Shown piece by piece: positions 1 through 8,244 of a DNA stretch of 10,718 nucleotides. How positions within the stretch are numbered: position 1 is the first letter of the stretch; every line of letters starts with the position of its first letter. The position numbers and the translations under genes are program-made. The stretch is from Schlesneria sp. GTDB lineage: Bacteria; Planctomycetota; Planctomycetia; Planctomycetales; Planctomycetaceae. The notes beneath the pieces were generated by a model that was given only the letters and a program-made list of their open reading frames with translations, did not search any database and was not told where the DNA came from. The DNA lies in the NCBI GenBank assembly GCA_025353525.1, contig JANXOO010000266.1, forward strand, positions 1 through 10,718, given 5' to 3'.

Positions 1-1
1 C

Positions 2-940
2 CTCTGCAAAAAGGCCAAGGATTTCGGCTACGACGGATTGGAACTGGCCTGCTGGGGCGACCACTTCGAAGTTGACAAGGCTCTTTCGGACGACACTTAT
101 TGCGCCCGCAAACGCGAACTTCTCGAAAAATACGACTTGCAGGTCTTCGCGATCTCGAATCATCTGGTGGGTCAGGCGGTGCTCGACAATATTGATGCTC
201 GCCACAAAAGCATCCTTCCACCCTATATTTGGGGTGACGGAAAGCCGGAAGGGGTCACGCACCGGGCCATAGAAGAAATGAAAAATACGGCTCGCGCGGC
301 TCAAAAGCTGGGCATCGGCGTCGTCAACGGTTTCACCGGTTCGAGCGTCTGGCACCTGATTTACGATTTCCCGCCGACTCCCAAATCGATGTATGACGAC
401 GGCTTCAAATTGTTGGCCGAACGCTGGAACCCGATTCTGGATGTCTTCCAGGAATGCGGTGTCAAGTTTGCGCTGGAAGTCCATCCGACCGAAATCGCCT
501 TCGACATCTATTCGGCGGAACGAGCCGTCGCGGCGCTTGGTGGCCGTGAAGAATTCGGCTTCAATTTCGACCCCAGCCATCTGATTTGGCAAGGGATCGA
601 TCCGGCAGAGTTCATCCGGTATTTCCCGAACCGCATTTACCATGTCCATATGAAGGACGCAAAAGTGACGCTTAACGGACGGTCGGGGATACTTTCAAGC
701 CACCTTTCGTTCGGAGATCCACGGCGCGGGTGGGACTTCCGAAGCATGGGACGCGGCGGCGTGAATTTTGAAGAAGTCATTCGGGCATTGAACGCCGCGA
801 AGTACCAGGGGCCGCTTTCGGTCGAATGGGAAGACAGTGGAATGGACCGCGAGCACGGGGCCCGTGAATCGTGCCAGTACGTCAGAAATATCGACTTCGC
901 CCCATCGGGCCGAGCTTTCGACGCCGCCTTTGCCGAATAA
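2..940 (+). CDS. Sugar phosphate isomerase/epimerase (TIM barrel), 5'-truncated by the window edge
   Basis: This is the 3' part of a gene for a xylose-isomerase-like TIM-barrel protein (AP endonuclease 2 superfold). The family isomerises or epimerises sugars, sugar phosphates or inositol derivatives in the cytoplasm, using a divalent metal. The frame is open from the first complete codon at base 2. The TTG at 38 is probably internal, because conserved-looking sequence ([13 protein letters not shown]) runs straight through it, so the true start lies outside the window. Counting from that TTG, the expected metal/active-site residues are visible: E147 in ALEVHPTE, D178 and H181 in FDPSHL, H204 in YHVHMKD and E263 in SVEWED. 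The C-terminus is complete at a TAA. The substrate cannot be read from the sequence. The gene converges on the ABC permease gene with a 54-bp gap, in which I see no clear terminator. Confidence 0.9.
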   Translation, partial: LCKKAKDFGYDGLELACWGDHFEVDKALSDDTYCARKRELLEKYDLQVFAISNHLVGQAVLDNIDARHKSILPPYIWGDGKPEGVTHRAIEEMKNTARAAQKLGIGVVNGFTGSSVWHLIYDFPPTPKSMYDDGFKLLAERWNPILDVFQECGVKFALEVHPTEIAFDIYSAERAVAALGGREEFGFNFDPSHLIWQGIDPAEFIRYFPNRIYHVHMKDAKVTLNGRSGILSSHLSFGDPRRGWDFRSMGRGGVNFEEVIRALNAAKYQGPLSVEWEDSGMDREHGARESCQYVRNIDFAPSGRAFDAAFAE

Positions 941-994
941 ACGGCAAGAGGATTTGTCGAATCTGTACTTGCATTCTGATTCCCCTGGCATCGG

Positions 995-2644
995 CTAGCT
1001 GGCCGTTGCTGTACCGGAGTCAAACCGATCAAAAGCCAACACGAGTAGCAGGGCCAGCACGCTACATTCGATCACCAAAACGATCACTGCTGACGCGATT
1101 GCCACCAAGGGCGACTGCAGGATCAGCGCGCCCGGCAACGCAGAAATGGCCACCACCGATATTGCTGCTCCGAGCATCAACAACTTCATCATCATGAAAA
1201 TCATCTGCTTTCCTGATTTTTGAAAATCGCCCGGAGCACCCTTGGCCAGTCTGGTTGGATAGACATAAAAAACGACTTTGTCGACCGCGAACAATACGAA
1301 ATTGACCGGCAGCAAAAGCACGATCGCACTCAATAACCAGATCGCTAAAGCTGGGAAGCACCAGGCCAAACCTGCGAAAAAGAGCGACTGAACGAATGAC
1401 AGCAGGACCACGAACCCAAGAAGCTCGCCAATGACGATCGAGATTGTCGCGATCGGAAGCGATTTCAGAAATCCCACGCGTTCGATCTCGTTCTGCATTG
1501 TGAGGCAAATCAGAAAACTCATGTATCCCATCGCGGCGACACCGGCAATTGATCCGTTCATGTGACTCGACGCACCCCCCTTATGCGAGACCGCATAGAC
1601 AATCCACGCGGCAATCGAAACGGCTCCCGCGATCACCACCAGTAATTTGCTGGATGACCGGAATGTCGTTGTCATTTGTTGCCATACTACGGGCCCAATT
1701 CCCGCCAGGAACGGAAGCTGCGGAATTCGACGACCAGCAATCGACGAGTCTGCCGAAGCGAATGTGTGCCAAACGCCTTTTGCCTGCATGTTTTTCATTC
1801 GAGCGGCCATTTTTTCGCTGGATGCTAACGCCGCTTCCAGAGAAAGAGCGTCCAGACGGTATGCCAAAGTCAACAGGCAAATATCGATGAACAGTACGAT
1901 CGAGGCACTCGGCAGGTACGTCAACAATCTCTCGGCATTGAACGCTTGAACGAAGATTCGAAATGGCCAAAGCAACCACAACGCTACCGGGGATCGCTGA
2001 ATTGCCTTTGCGTAGTCGGCCAGGTCCAGTGTAGTTGTCGTGGCAAGGATCTGTGCAACCGCGAGCAACAACCCGATTCCGATGACCGCACCCAACACAA
2101 TCCGGATCGATTGATGGATTTTTGCCTGCATGACCTGCCGAGCGAATGCCACGTTCATCGTGAGTAATTGCAAGAAGGAAAGTGTCATTGCAATTGACAA
2201 CATTCGCGGCAAAGCCATTCCGATGCTGCGTGACGTGAACAGCGTCATCATCGCGGAAAATCCGAAGACTCCGAACAGGCTTTTCAGAAGTTTGTACGAC
2301 AAAAGTTGCTTGCGCGAAACAGGAGCGGGGAACAGAAATGCGATTTCACCCGGAGTAAAACAGACCGTCGCATCGCCCGTCGAGAACAGCAGGACATACG
2401 CCGTGAACAGGAACAAGGCCACTGCCGGCAGATCATTTTGCAGTTGACCGAGCGAATCTGAAATTTGAGGGGCGAGCGAAATCGCCTTTCCGGCGAAATA
2501 CATCGACGCGATTCCGTAAGCCATCATCGCGACCACGAATCCAAGGTGAATGATACCTCGGGTCGACATCACGCTTTTGCGAAACTGGCGAAGTCCGCCA
2601 CGCCATTGCAATCGCATCAACATCCATAGTGCCGGATGAAACAT
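995..2644 (-). CDS. ABC transporter permease, ABC-2 / putative ABC-export type
   Basis: A 549-residue, very hydrophobic protein with roughly 12 predicted membrane segments, for example near residues 31-52, 73-90, 145-167, 179-201, 245-263, 333-351, 364-383, 401-450 and 484-538. It is the likely membrane partner of the ATPase encoded just upstream on the same strand. Size and the motif FLFPAPVSRKQL (103-114) resemble the large ABC-export-type permeases found beside EcsA-like ATPases; this is recognition by pattern, not by search. The two halves look duplicated: VGFLKSLPIATISI (390-403) echoes the first motif. A hydrophilic linker lies at about 264-315. The ATG at 2644 is supported by a good ribosome-binding site, GAGGTAG at 2651-2657 with a 6-nt spacer. 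The gene ends in TAG. The transported substrate is unknown; export rather than import is inferred because no substrate-binding protein is present. Confidence 0.85.
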   Translation of the reverse strand: MFHPALWMLMRLQWRGGLRQFRKSVMSTRGIIHLGFVVAMMAYGIASMYFAGKAISLAPQISDSLGQLQNDLPAVALFLFTAYVLLFSTGDATVCFTPGEIAFLFPAPVSRKQLLSYKLLKSLFGVFGFSAMMTLFTSRSIGMALPRMLSIAMTLSFLQLLTMNVAFARQVMQAKIHQSIRIVLGAVIGIGLLLAVAQILATTTTLDLADYAKAIQRSPVALWLLWPFRIFVQAFNAERLLTYLPSASIVLFIDICLLTLAYRLDALSLEAALASSEKMAARMKNMQAKGVWHTFASADSSIAGRRIPQLPFLAGIGPVVWQQMTTTFRSSSKLLVVIAGAVSIAAWIVYAVSHKGGASSHMNGSIAGVAAMGYMSFLICLTMQNEIERVGFLKSLPIATISIVIGELLGFVVLLSFVQSLFFAGLAWCFPALAIWLLSAIVLLLPVNFVLFAVDKVVFYVYPTRLAKGAPGDFQKSGKQMIFMMMKLLMLGAAISVVAISALPGALILQSPLVAIASAVIVLVIECSVLALLLVLAFDRFDSGTATAS

Positions 2645-2688
2645 GTTTTGCTACCTCAAAATGAACCTTGCAATTGCGAGTCGGGAAA

Positions 2689-2735
2689 CCACGCATCGCA
2701 TGTAAAAAAACGATCACACTTCGGGTGATGCGTGG
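2689..2735 (-). promoter_or_regulatory. 9-bp inverted repeat overlapping the intercistronic terminator (possible antiterminator)
   Basis: CCACGCATC at 2689-2697 is the exact reverse complement of GATGCGTGG at 2727-2735, with 29 nt between them. In minus-strand RNA the promoter-proximal arm shares three bases with the 5' arm of the terminator-like hairpin, and the distal arm lies beyond the T run. Forming the long stem would therefore disturb the terminator stem, which is the logic of an antiterminator. A separate perfect palindrome, CGTGGCCACG, overlaps the same arm at 2731-2740. The permease ribosome-binding site lies about 30 nt further downstream. The pairings are directly visible; the regulatory role is inference. 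Confidence 0.4.
2704..2729 (-). terminator. Terminator-like hairpin between the ABC ATPase and permease genes
   Basis: Read on the minus strand, 14 nt after the ATPase stop codon, ATCAC (2729-2725) can pair with GTGAT (2717-2713). The loop is CCGAAGT, or one further C-G pair can form with a bulged T. Two bases later comes a run of seven T (2710-2704). This matches the form of a Rho-independent terminator, although the stem is short. Because it sits between two genes that should be co-expressed, it may act as a partial terminator or attenuator that lowers permease transcription relative to the ATPase. Confidence 0.45.
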
Positions 2736-2742
2736 CCACGAA

Positions 2743-3483
2743 CTAGTCCCCCGTCGTGGGAGAAGTCTCGGTATACCGGAAAAATATGTCTTCGAGAGTT
2801 GCGTCGGGACCGACTGATTGCAAATGACTTTTTGCTTCCGCAATGGTCCCCTGAAACAGGCACTTCCCCTTGTGAAGGATCAGCAAGTGGCTGCAGAGGT
2901 CGTCGATCAGGTCGAGCAAGTGCGAGCTGACCATCACGGCGGCACCGGAAGCCGCCCGTTCCTTTATGGAAGCCTTGAGCGTTCTGATTCCGCGCGGATC
3001 GAGGCCTGTCAGGGGTTCGTCAAAGATGATCGCCCTGGGTTGATGCAGATATCCGCAGCAGATCGCGACTTTTTGGCGCATCCCTCGTGACAATTCCTGT
3101 GCGATCGTATCGCGTTTGTCATTCAATTCGAATTGTTCCAGCAACCGGTTGGCTTCTGCGGTGTAGTCGGCGATGCGATAGACCGATGCTGTGAATTCGA
3201 GATGCTCCCAGACTGTTAGTACATCGAAAAGTTGCGGTTCATCGGGGATGAACGCCAATTCGCCTTTCGCGGCGATCGGATCCTGAACCACATCGAAACC
3301 GGCGATTGACAGTCGTCCGCTCGAAGGAGGGATGATCCCCGCCAGGGCACGCATTGTCGTTGTCTTGCCAGCACCGTTCGGCCCGACGACTCCAAGCACC
3401 GCACCGCTTGCCACTTCAAAACTCAACCCTCGCACCGCAACAGTGGTACGATACGTCTTTTCGTAATTATCGACTCGAATCAT
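2743..3483 (-). CDS. ABC transporter ATP-binding protein, EcsA-like
   Basis: A complete 246-residue cytoplasmic nucleotide-binding subunit. In order: Walker A GPNGAGKT (34-41); a Q-loop region IPDEPQLF (79-86) in which the usual Gln position appears to be Asp; the signature LSRGMRQK (131-138), a variant of LSGGQ; Walker B AIIFDEP (151-157) with catalytic E156; a D-loop LTGLDP (158-163); and the switch His H188 in SSHLL. The Q-loop and signature forms are those I associate with EcsA/YtrB-like exporters rather than importers. It presumably powers the permease encoded 98 bp downstream on the same strand. The ATG at 3483 has only a weak purine stretch upstream. The last residues (ETSPTTGD) are hydrophilic and variable. 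ATPase function is near certain; the transported substrate is not known. Confidence 0.92.
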   Translation of the reverse strand: MIRVDNYEKTYRTTVAVRGLSFEVASGAVLGVVGPNGAGKTTTMRALAGIIPPSSGRLSIAGFDVVQDPIAAKGELAFIPDEPQLFDVLTVWEHLEFTASVYRIADYTAEANRLLEQFELNDKRDTIAQELSRGMRQKVAICCGYLHQPRAIIFDEPLTGLDPRGIRTLKASIKERAASGAAVMVSSHLLDLIDDLCSHLLILHKGKCLFQGTIAEAKSHLQSVGPDATLEDIFFRYTETSPTTGD

Positions 3484-3698
3484 TTGGGGGGCTCATCGTC
3501 AGAAACACGTCACTGAAAGTCTGCAGGCAAATGGACTGTCGTTGATCACAACGCGACCGCGAACGTTTCGGATCATCGCCAGTTTGAGTTTGTTGTGCCA
3601 CTGAAGGGGCACAGGTTATGCTCCAGCGGTTTGTACGATGAACCGCAAACGCTGTTTGCGGATGGTCGCAACCGCCTTTCCTGGTCCCGATAGCCGTC
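3484..3698. other. Divergent intergenic region between the ABC ATPase and glycosyltransferase genes
   Basis: These 215 bp must hold the promoters for both the minus-strand ABC unit and the plus-strand glycosyltransferase gene, but I found no convincing -35/-10 pair in either direction. The region is rich in short inverted repeats: CGTTG/CAACG at 3540-3553, TGTGCC/GGCACA at 3594-3613, and the perfect 8-bp repeat at 3643-3661, which is listed separately. No credible protein gene is visible here. Confidence 0.5.
3643..3661. repeat. Perfect 8-bp inverted repeat with 3-nt spacer upstream of the glycosyltransferase gene
   Basis: CCGCAAAC (3643-3650), GCT, GTTTGCGG (3654-3661). It ends 37 bp before the glycosyltransferase ATG. 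No T run follows on either strand, so it is not a standard terminator. It could be an operator for a dimeric regulator or a hairpin in the leader RNA. Confidence 0.5.
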
Positions 3699-5504
3699 AT
3701 GTCAATTGCTGCAGAAACTTCGATTCCGCCTGGCAGAATTCCTGTTGCAATCCTGGTTCTCGCATGGGTGGCGGGGATTGCCGCGTCGCTTGCCGGAATG
3801 CTGAATCTGATTGCCGAATGGGATCCGAACCTGGCAATGATTCAATTCATCGTTCTGGTGGTCGCCCCGATCGTCTGGATGATCGAGCAAAAGCGGTCGC
3901 GGCCCGCCGCTGATGAAATGCCGACGGAAATCAGCGATCGGTATGCGAACGTCGCGGCCGTTTTGGTCGCTGTTACGTCGTTTGGGATGTGTTTTGCGGT
4001 GGGACGGGATATGGTCAATTTGCCTCCTGCTTATCATGATGAATACAGCTACCTCTTCCAGGCGAAAACACTCTTGTCGGGGGCGTTTTCGAAGCCCGGC
4101 CATGCGACGCATCCGGAGTTGTTTGATCAGATGCATGTTTTGAACGAGGGGCGGATGGCAAGTCGTTACTATCCAGGAACGGGTTTGTGGCTGGCGCCGT
4201 GGGTCGCATTGGGGCATCCCTGTTGGGGGCATTGGCTGGCCAGTTCGTTGGCTTCGGTCTTCGTGTTCTGGACTGGTTATGAACTCGGTCGACTTCGCGT
4301 CGCCCTCGTCAGCGGTTTTGCGTGTGCTCTTTCACCAGGAATTGCCATTTTTGCGAATCTGTTACTCGCTCACCAGCCGACTCTGTTGGGACTTGGCATT
4401 TTCATCCATGCTTTTGTGAAATGGCAACGAACAACATCGCCGGGGGGTTTATTTGTAGCCGGATGTGGATTGAGCTTTGCAATGCTCTGTCGTCCCGCAA
4501 CGGCGGCAGGAGTGGGGCTGCCATTCGGATTCGCATTTCTCTGTTGGCTTCTATTCGCCAGAAACGCTGGAAAAACAGTGGCATGGCAACAGAAGGTCCG
4601 AAGTCTGGTTGCATTATCCGTCCCGCTGGTGGCGGGATGGGCCGTGATGTTGGTCTATCACCATGATGTCACAGGTTCCTGGACGACTTCGCCCTATCAG
4701 CTCTATACCGATCTTTACTCTCCGCGACACGTTTACGGATTCAACAATGTCATTCGCGGCGATCTGAAGCAGGGGCCAAAAGTGATCGCGGCCTACGATC
4801 GCTGGGCGATTAACCTGACAACGGAACTGGCTGCCGTGAATGTTCGCGACCGTTTGTTATCGAGCTGGTTATGGACATTTGACATTTCGGCATTCCTGAT
4901 GGCTTCAGTTGTCGTTGCGGGGACGGCGGGTCGATGGAATGCGCGATGGATTCCAGTCGTTTTCGGGATTCTTTCCCTGCATGCCATGCATATCCCTTAC
5001 TGGTACGTTGGGATTATGGGTTGGCACTACGTGTTTGAATCAGCGACGTTGTGGTGCCTGGTGCTTGGGCTGGCAACGGATCTGCTGGTTCGCGAATGGC
5101 GGACGACGGGTCGTTGGCTGATGCCGGTCTGGTGGATCCTGTATCTGACAATCTCGCTTGCTGGCGCGAGTTTCCCGATTGGTCTGTCGGGCGTTTCGAA
5201 GTCGGCTCTGCCTCGAGTTCACAAAGCGATCGGGTCTGTCAGGCAACCGCGAAAGCACTATGGCGAATTTGACAAATGGATTCAGACAACCGTTACTCAG
5301 CGTCCTGCACTGGTGCTGATTGTCATCGATCCCGACGATCAGCACATCGATTACGTCGTGAATTCGCCCGGACTGCAAGATGACATCCTTCGCGGCCGAT
5401 ATCGAAACGGCATTACAGATATCACCGCCATTTCGCAGGACTTTCCGGATCGGCACCTTTACTTGTGCGATCCGAAGAAGATGTCGATCAGGTCGCTGAA
5501 GTAA
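3699..5504 (+). CDS. GT-C fold membrane glycosyltransferase-like protein (GT39/ArnT/PMT_2-like)
   Basis: A 601-residue polytopic membrane protein with about 12-14 hydrophobic segments up to residue 492, then a soluble C-terminal region (about 500-601). The first large non-cytoplasmic loop carries HDEYSYLFQA (113-122) with the acidic pair D114-E115, the place where GT-C enzymes keep their catalytic/metal-binding acid. RYYPGTGLWLAP (156-167), AHQPTLLGLG (224-233) and CRPATAAG (264-271) also fit this superfamily. Such enzymes transfer sugars from polyprenyl-phosphate donors to lipids, proteins or glycans at the outer face of the membrane. The acceptor is unknown and no glycan cluster surrounds it. 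The ATG at 3699 is the only usual start after the in-frame TGA at 3639, although no clear ribosome-binding site precedes it. The gene ends in TAA and converges on the MMPL gene 78 bp away. Confidence 0.75.
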   Translation: MSIAAETSIPPGRIPVAILVLAWVAGIAASLAGMLNLIAEWDPNLAMIQFIVLVVAPIVWMIEQKRSRPAADEMPTEISDRYANVAAVLVAVTSFGMCFAVGRDMVNLPPAYHDEYSYLFQAKTLLSGAFSKPGHATHPELFDQMHVLNEGRMASRYYPGTGLWLAPWVALGHPCWGHWLASSLASVFVFWTGYELGRLRVALVSGFACALSPGIAIFANLLLAHQPTLLGLGIFIHAFVKWQRTTSPGGLFVAGCGLSFAMLCRPATAAGVGLPFGFAFLCWLLFARNAGKTVAWQQKVRSLVALSVPLVAGWAVMLVYHHDVTGSWTTSPYQLYTDLYSPRHVYGFNNVIRGDLKQGPKVIAAYDRWAINLTTELAAVNVRDRLLSSWLWTFDISAFLMASVVVAGTAGRWNARWIPVVFGILSLHAMHIPYWYVGIMGWHYVFESATLWCLVLGLATDLLVREWRTTGRWLMPVWWILYLTISLAGASFPIGLSGVSKSALPRVHKAIGSVRQPRKHYGEFDKWIQTTVTQRPALVLIVIDPDDQHIDYVVNSPGLQDDILRGRYRNGITDITAISQDFPDRHLYLCDPKKMSIRSLK

Positions 5505-5582
5505 TGGTTCGTCCGAATTAAATCCGGATCATTCGTGTGACCAGCAATCAACGCCCAATTCTGTCAAATGGCGATCCGGCGA

Positions 5583-8054
5583 TTACGGAATCGATTCGGG
5601 TGGAAGCAGTGGTTTTTGACGGTCTGATTCGGCGGGCGTACGAGGGCCGCCCAACCAGACACCCAACTTGCCAAACCGACCGCTGTGCAGCAATACCAGA
5701 TACGCGGGAACCAATACGGGACGCACGACAAACGTATCGAGCAGCACTCCGAACGCGAGTGCGAATCCAAGCTGAATCATTCCTTTGAGTGATCCGGCGC
5801 ACAGCGATGCGAACGTGCCCGCCATGATAATTCCGCAACTCGAAATGATTCGACCCGTTTTTGAAAGGGCTTCGATGACCCCCTTGACGGGGCCATGCAC
5901 CAGTTGCTCTTCTTCGATACGCGTCATCAGGAAGATATTATAGTCCTCACCCACTGCAATCAGGATGGTGAACAGAAACATCGGTACTTTCCAGTCGAGT
6001 CCCGCAAATGTCGGGTCCGTCATCGAGAAGAATGCATAGGTTGCCCCCAGGGCGACGAGGTAACTGAACAGGACGGTGAGGATCAGATAGGTACAGAGGG
6101 CGATCTTCCGCAGCAATACGACGAGGATCGTAAAAACACTCAGGACGACCAGAAGATCGATCCGGATTTGGTCACGGTCGGTGACTCGCTTAAGGTCCCG
6201 GATACTGGCAGTCGAGCCGGAAACAAGGATTTCAGTCTGCGATTTCATCGATTCGGGAAGCAGGTTCCGAATTTCGTGTTCGAGTCGCGTCAAATGATCG
6301 ATGCTCTCGCGAGCGAATGGATCGAGCATTGCTGTCAACTCGAACCGCGTCACGTGCGCGGCATATTTCCCGACATCCGAAACGTAATGCTCAATCGACT
6401 GCTGAAACTGGACCCGGCGTTTCGGCCCTGCGGGAGTGTCCAAAAGTCGCTCTGTGCCGCCCAGTGGACGAGCGACACTGCGAATATCGGCGAGTTGCAG
6501 GTCACCTTTACGATTGACGAGAGTGCGGTTCAGCTCGTCAATCATTACCAGACCGCCTGGATTTTTTGGATCGTCCGAATCGTCAGTGAAATCGAGGTGA
6601 TCATTCCTTAGCAAGATCGTAATCGCCCCGGTCGTCCCGTCGGCGAAGTGTTTTTGTACGGCCCGCGTTCCGCGGACACTCGGGTAATTGGTGCTGAGGT
6701 CCGACAGAAGCCCGTAACTGAGGTGTGTATAAAACGCGATGCCAATGGCGGCAAAAGGCAACATCAGTGCGATACTCGCTAACCAGATCGTCATCGGCTT
6801 CTTCAAAAGGGCTCGCCCAACGATTTCCCAGGTGTTTTGCAGCCAGTGAATCTCACAAAATCGCGACCAGAGCGACGACGACGAAATCCACCCGCCACTG
6901 ACCCGTTCGGTACGCAGTTGCGGCCAAAATGCCCATTTCCCGGTGAGTCGAAGCAGAGCTGGTGTGAACGTCAGTGACGCGATCAGGACAATCGTCAGGC
7001 CGAACGAGATTGCGATTCCCGCTTCGTGAAATTTGCCGAATTCCGCAAAGACCATCATGCCAATCCCGCAGATGACCGTTCCGGCACTCGCGGCAATTGC
7101 TGCACCGACCTTCGTAACACAGTTTGCCACAGCCTCGTCGTAGCTGACCCCGGCATCGATTTCTTCTTTGTAACGGGCTATCAGGAACAGGCAGTAGTCG
7201 ACCCCGGCACCATACATCAGGACGGCGACGTAAGTTTCAATCCCCTGAAACAACACGATCCATTTCTGCGTGGCAAATAGAATCAGGATCGACATTGAAA
7301 GCTTGACCGCAATGATCACAGTCACAAGCGGAATCAGTGCCAGTGCCGGCGAGCGGTAGATTGCACCCAGAAGCAGTAACACCAGTAAAAACGTCAACCA
7401 CTCAGTTGCCTTGGCGCTGTCGCGAGCGGCGTTCAGCATGTCTCGACCAACAGTCGCCTCGCCGCTCAGCGAAATCGTCAATCCGGCCGGAATCTGTCTG
7501 GAAAAGGGGCTGTCCGGGTTTAGCAGTTTTTCGATGGCCCCCACGGGTCCCCGATTTCGGCTATCCATGAATTCGGTCGTCAATTCGACGAGCATCAGTC
7601 GAGCCTTGTTGTCCCGACTGACCAGCAATTTGCCGGAATTGCTGTCGCGGAACGATCGGATACGAGAAATCGTTCTGGTTTCGGCAGGCTCGTTCTGCTG
7701 AATTCTGGCTAATTGTTCTCGCAATTCAAATTGTCGTTTCGGGTCATCATGCGGAAACTGTTCCTCTTCCGACTGACCATCGTCAAGAAAGTCTTCGTCG
7801 TCGGAAGTGATCCCGTCATTTCGTTGTGCGATAATAACGATGCGACTTGGACAATACCCATTGGGAAACGCCGCTTTGAACAGCGATTCTGCCAAATGGC
7901 TGGAACTGTTTGATGGAAGAAACGCGAATTCCTGTGTTTCCGCAACGCTTTCCAGGCGAGGAGCTGCTATCGATACGCAAACGACCGCTGCGACCCATGC
8001 GATTAACACCGCAGGCCAGGCGCGGACGATAAACTCGCCGAGCTTCGAAAACAT
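5583..8054 (-). CDS. MMPL/RND-family exporter
   Basis: An 823-residue inner-membrane transporter of the MMPL branch of the RND superfamily. Its members export lipids or hydrophobic molecules using the proton gradient. It shows the two-fold layout: TM1 at about 12-31, a large periplasmic loop (about 32-215), a TM2-6 block (about 219-370), TM7 near 421-441, a second loop (about 443-630), and a final TM block (about 633-790). Each half has the proton-relay signature: GAGVDYCLFLIARYKEE with D286-Y287, and VGEDYNIFLMTRIEEE with D704-Y705. An acidic, low-complexity stretch at about residues 79-104 lies in the first loop. The ATG at 8054 has GAGGAAG at 8056-8062 just upstream, a purine-rich site with short spacing. 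The gene ends in TAA. The 144-residue membrane protein gene lies 190 bp upstream on the same strand and may share its transcript. The substrate is unknown; hopanoid or lipid export is possible but unproven. Confidence 0.88.
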   Translation of the reverse strand: MFSKLGEFIVRAWPAVLIAWVAAVVCVSIAAPRLESVAETQEFAFLPSNSSSHLAESLFKAAFPNGYCPSRIVIIAQRNDGITSDDEDFLDDGQSEEEQFPHDDPKRQFELREQLARIQQNEPAETRTISRIRSFRDSNSGKLLVSRDNKARLMLVELTTEFMDSRNRGPVGAIEKLLNPDSPFSRQIPAGLTISLSGEATVGRDMLNAARDSAKATEWLTFLLVLLLLGAIYRSPALALIPLVTVIIAVKLSMSILILFATQKWIVLFQGIETYVAVLMYGAGVDYCLFLIARYKEEIDAGVSYDEAVANCVTKVGAAIAASAGTVICGIGMMVFAEFGKFHEAGIAISFGLTIVLIASLTFTPALLRLTGKWAFWPQLRTERVSGGWISSSSLWSRFCEIHWLQNTWEIVGRALLKKPMTIWLASIALMLPFAAIGIAFYTHLSYGLLSDLSTNYPSVRGTRAVQKHFADGTTGAITILLRNDHLDFTDDSDDPKNPGGLVMIDELNRTLVNRKGDLQLADIRSVARPLGGTERLLDTPAGPKRRVQFQQSIEHYVSDVGKYAAHVTRFELTAMLDPFARESIDHLTRLEHEIRNLLPESMKSQTEILVSGSTASIRDLKRVTDRDQIRIDLLVVLSVFTILVVLLRKIALCTYLILTVLFSYLVALGATYAFFSMTDPTFAGLDWKVPMFLFTILIAVGEDYNIFLMTRIEEEQLVHGPVKGVIEALSKTGRIISSCGIIMAGTFASLCAGSLKGMIQLGFALAFGVLLDTFVVRPVLVPAYLVLLHSGRFGKLGVWLGGPRTPAESDRQKPLLPPESIP

Positions 8055-8084
8055 ACTTCCTCTTCGTAAGGATGAAATGGGATG

Positions 8085-8156
8085 ACTTGCAACTAACGGA
8101 ATGTTTTCGTTCCGTCTCAGCCCTGCTGGAAAACGGGATTGGCATCAATTGCAAGT
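8085..8156 (-). promoter_or_regulatory. Possible structured leader RNA upstream of the MMPL gene
   Basis: ACTTGCAA (8085-8092) is the reverse complement of TTGCAAGT (8149-8156). These arms enclose two smaller inverted repeats: ACGGAA/TTCCGT (8096-8101 and 8110-8115) and CAGC/GCTG (8118-8121 and 8125-8128). In minus-strand RNA this would make a small three-way junction ending about 30 nt before the MMPL start codon. No T run follows. Each stem is short and could arise by chance; the nested arrangement is what makes it worth noting. Confidence 0.3.
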
Positions 8157-8244
8157 TCGGGTCGAATAAATCTCGGAAGACACGTCACGAAACGGAAAAA
8201 GTGGAACTGGAAGGCTGAAACTCAAGTGATGGCGGGAAGTACAC

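Noticed and set aside
992..1005. An imperfect palindrome, CGGCTAGCTGGCCG, at the end of the ABC permease gene
   Set aside because: No usable loop or T run, and it lies partly in coding sequence; not supported as a terminator.
5524..5579. A 7-bp inverted repeat (CCGGATC/GATCCGG) in the convergent gap after the glycosyltransferase gene
   Set aside because: The 42-nt loop and lack of a T run make it a poor terminator; a match of this size is plausible by chance.
5895..6611. A 238-codon plus-strand open frame antisense to the MMPL gene
   Set aside because: It lies wholly inside a clearly real gene on the other strand and has the skewed composition of an antisense shadow.
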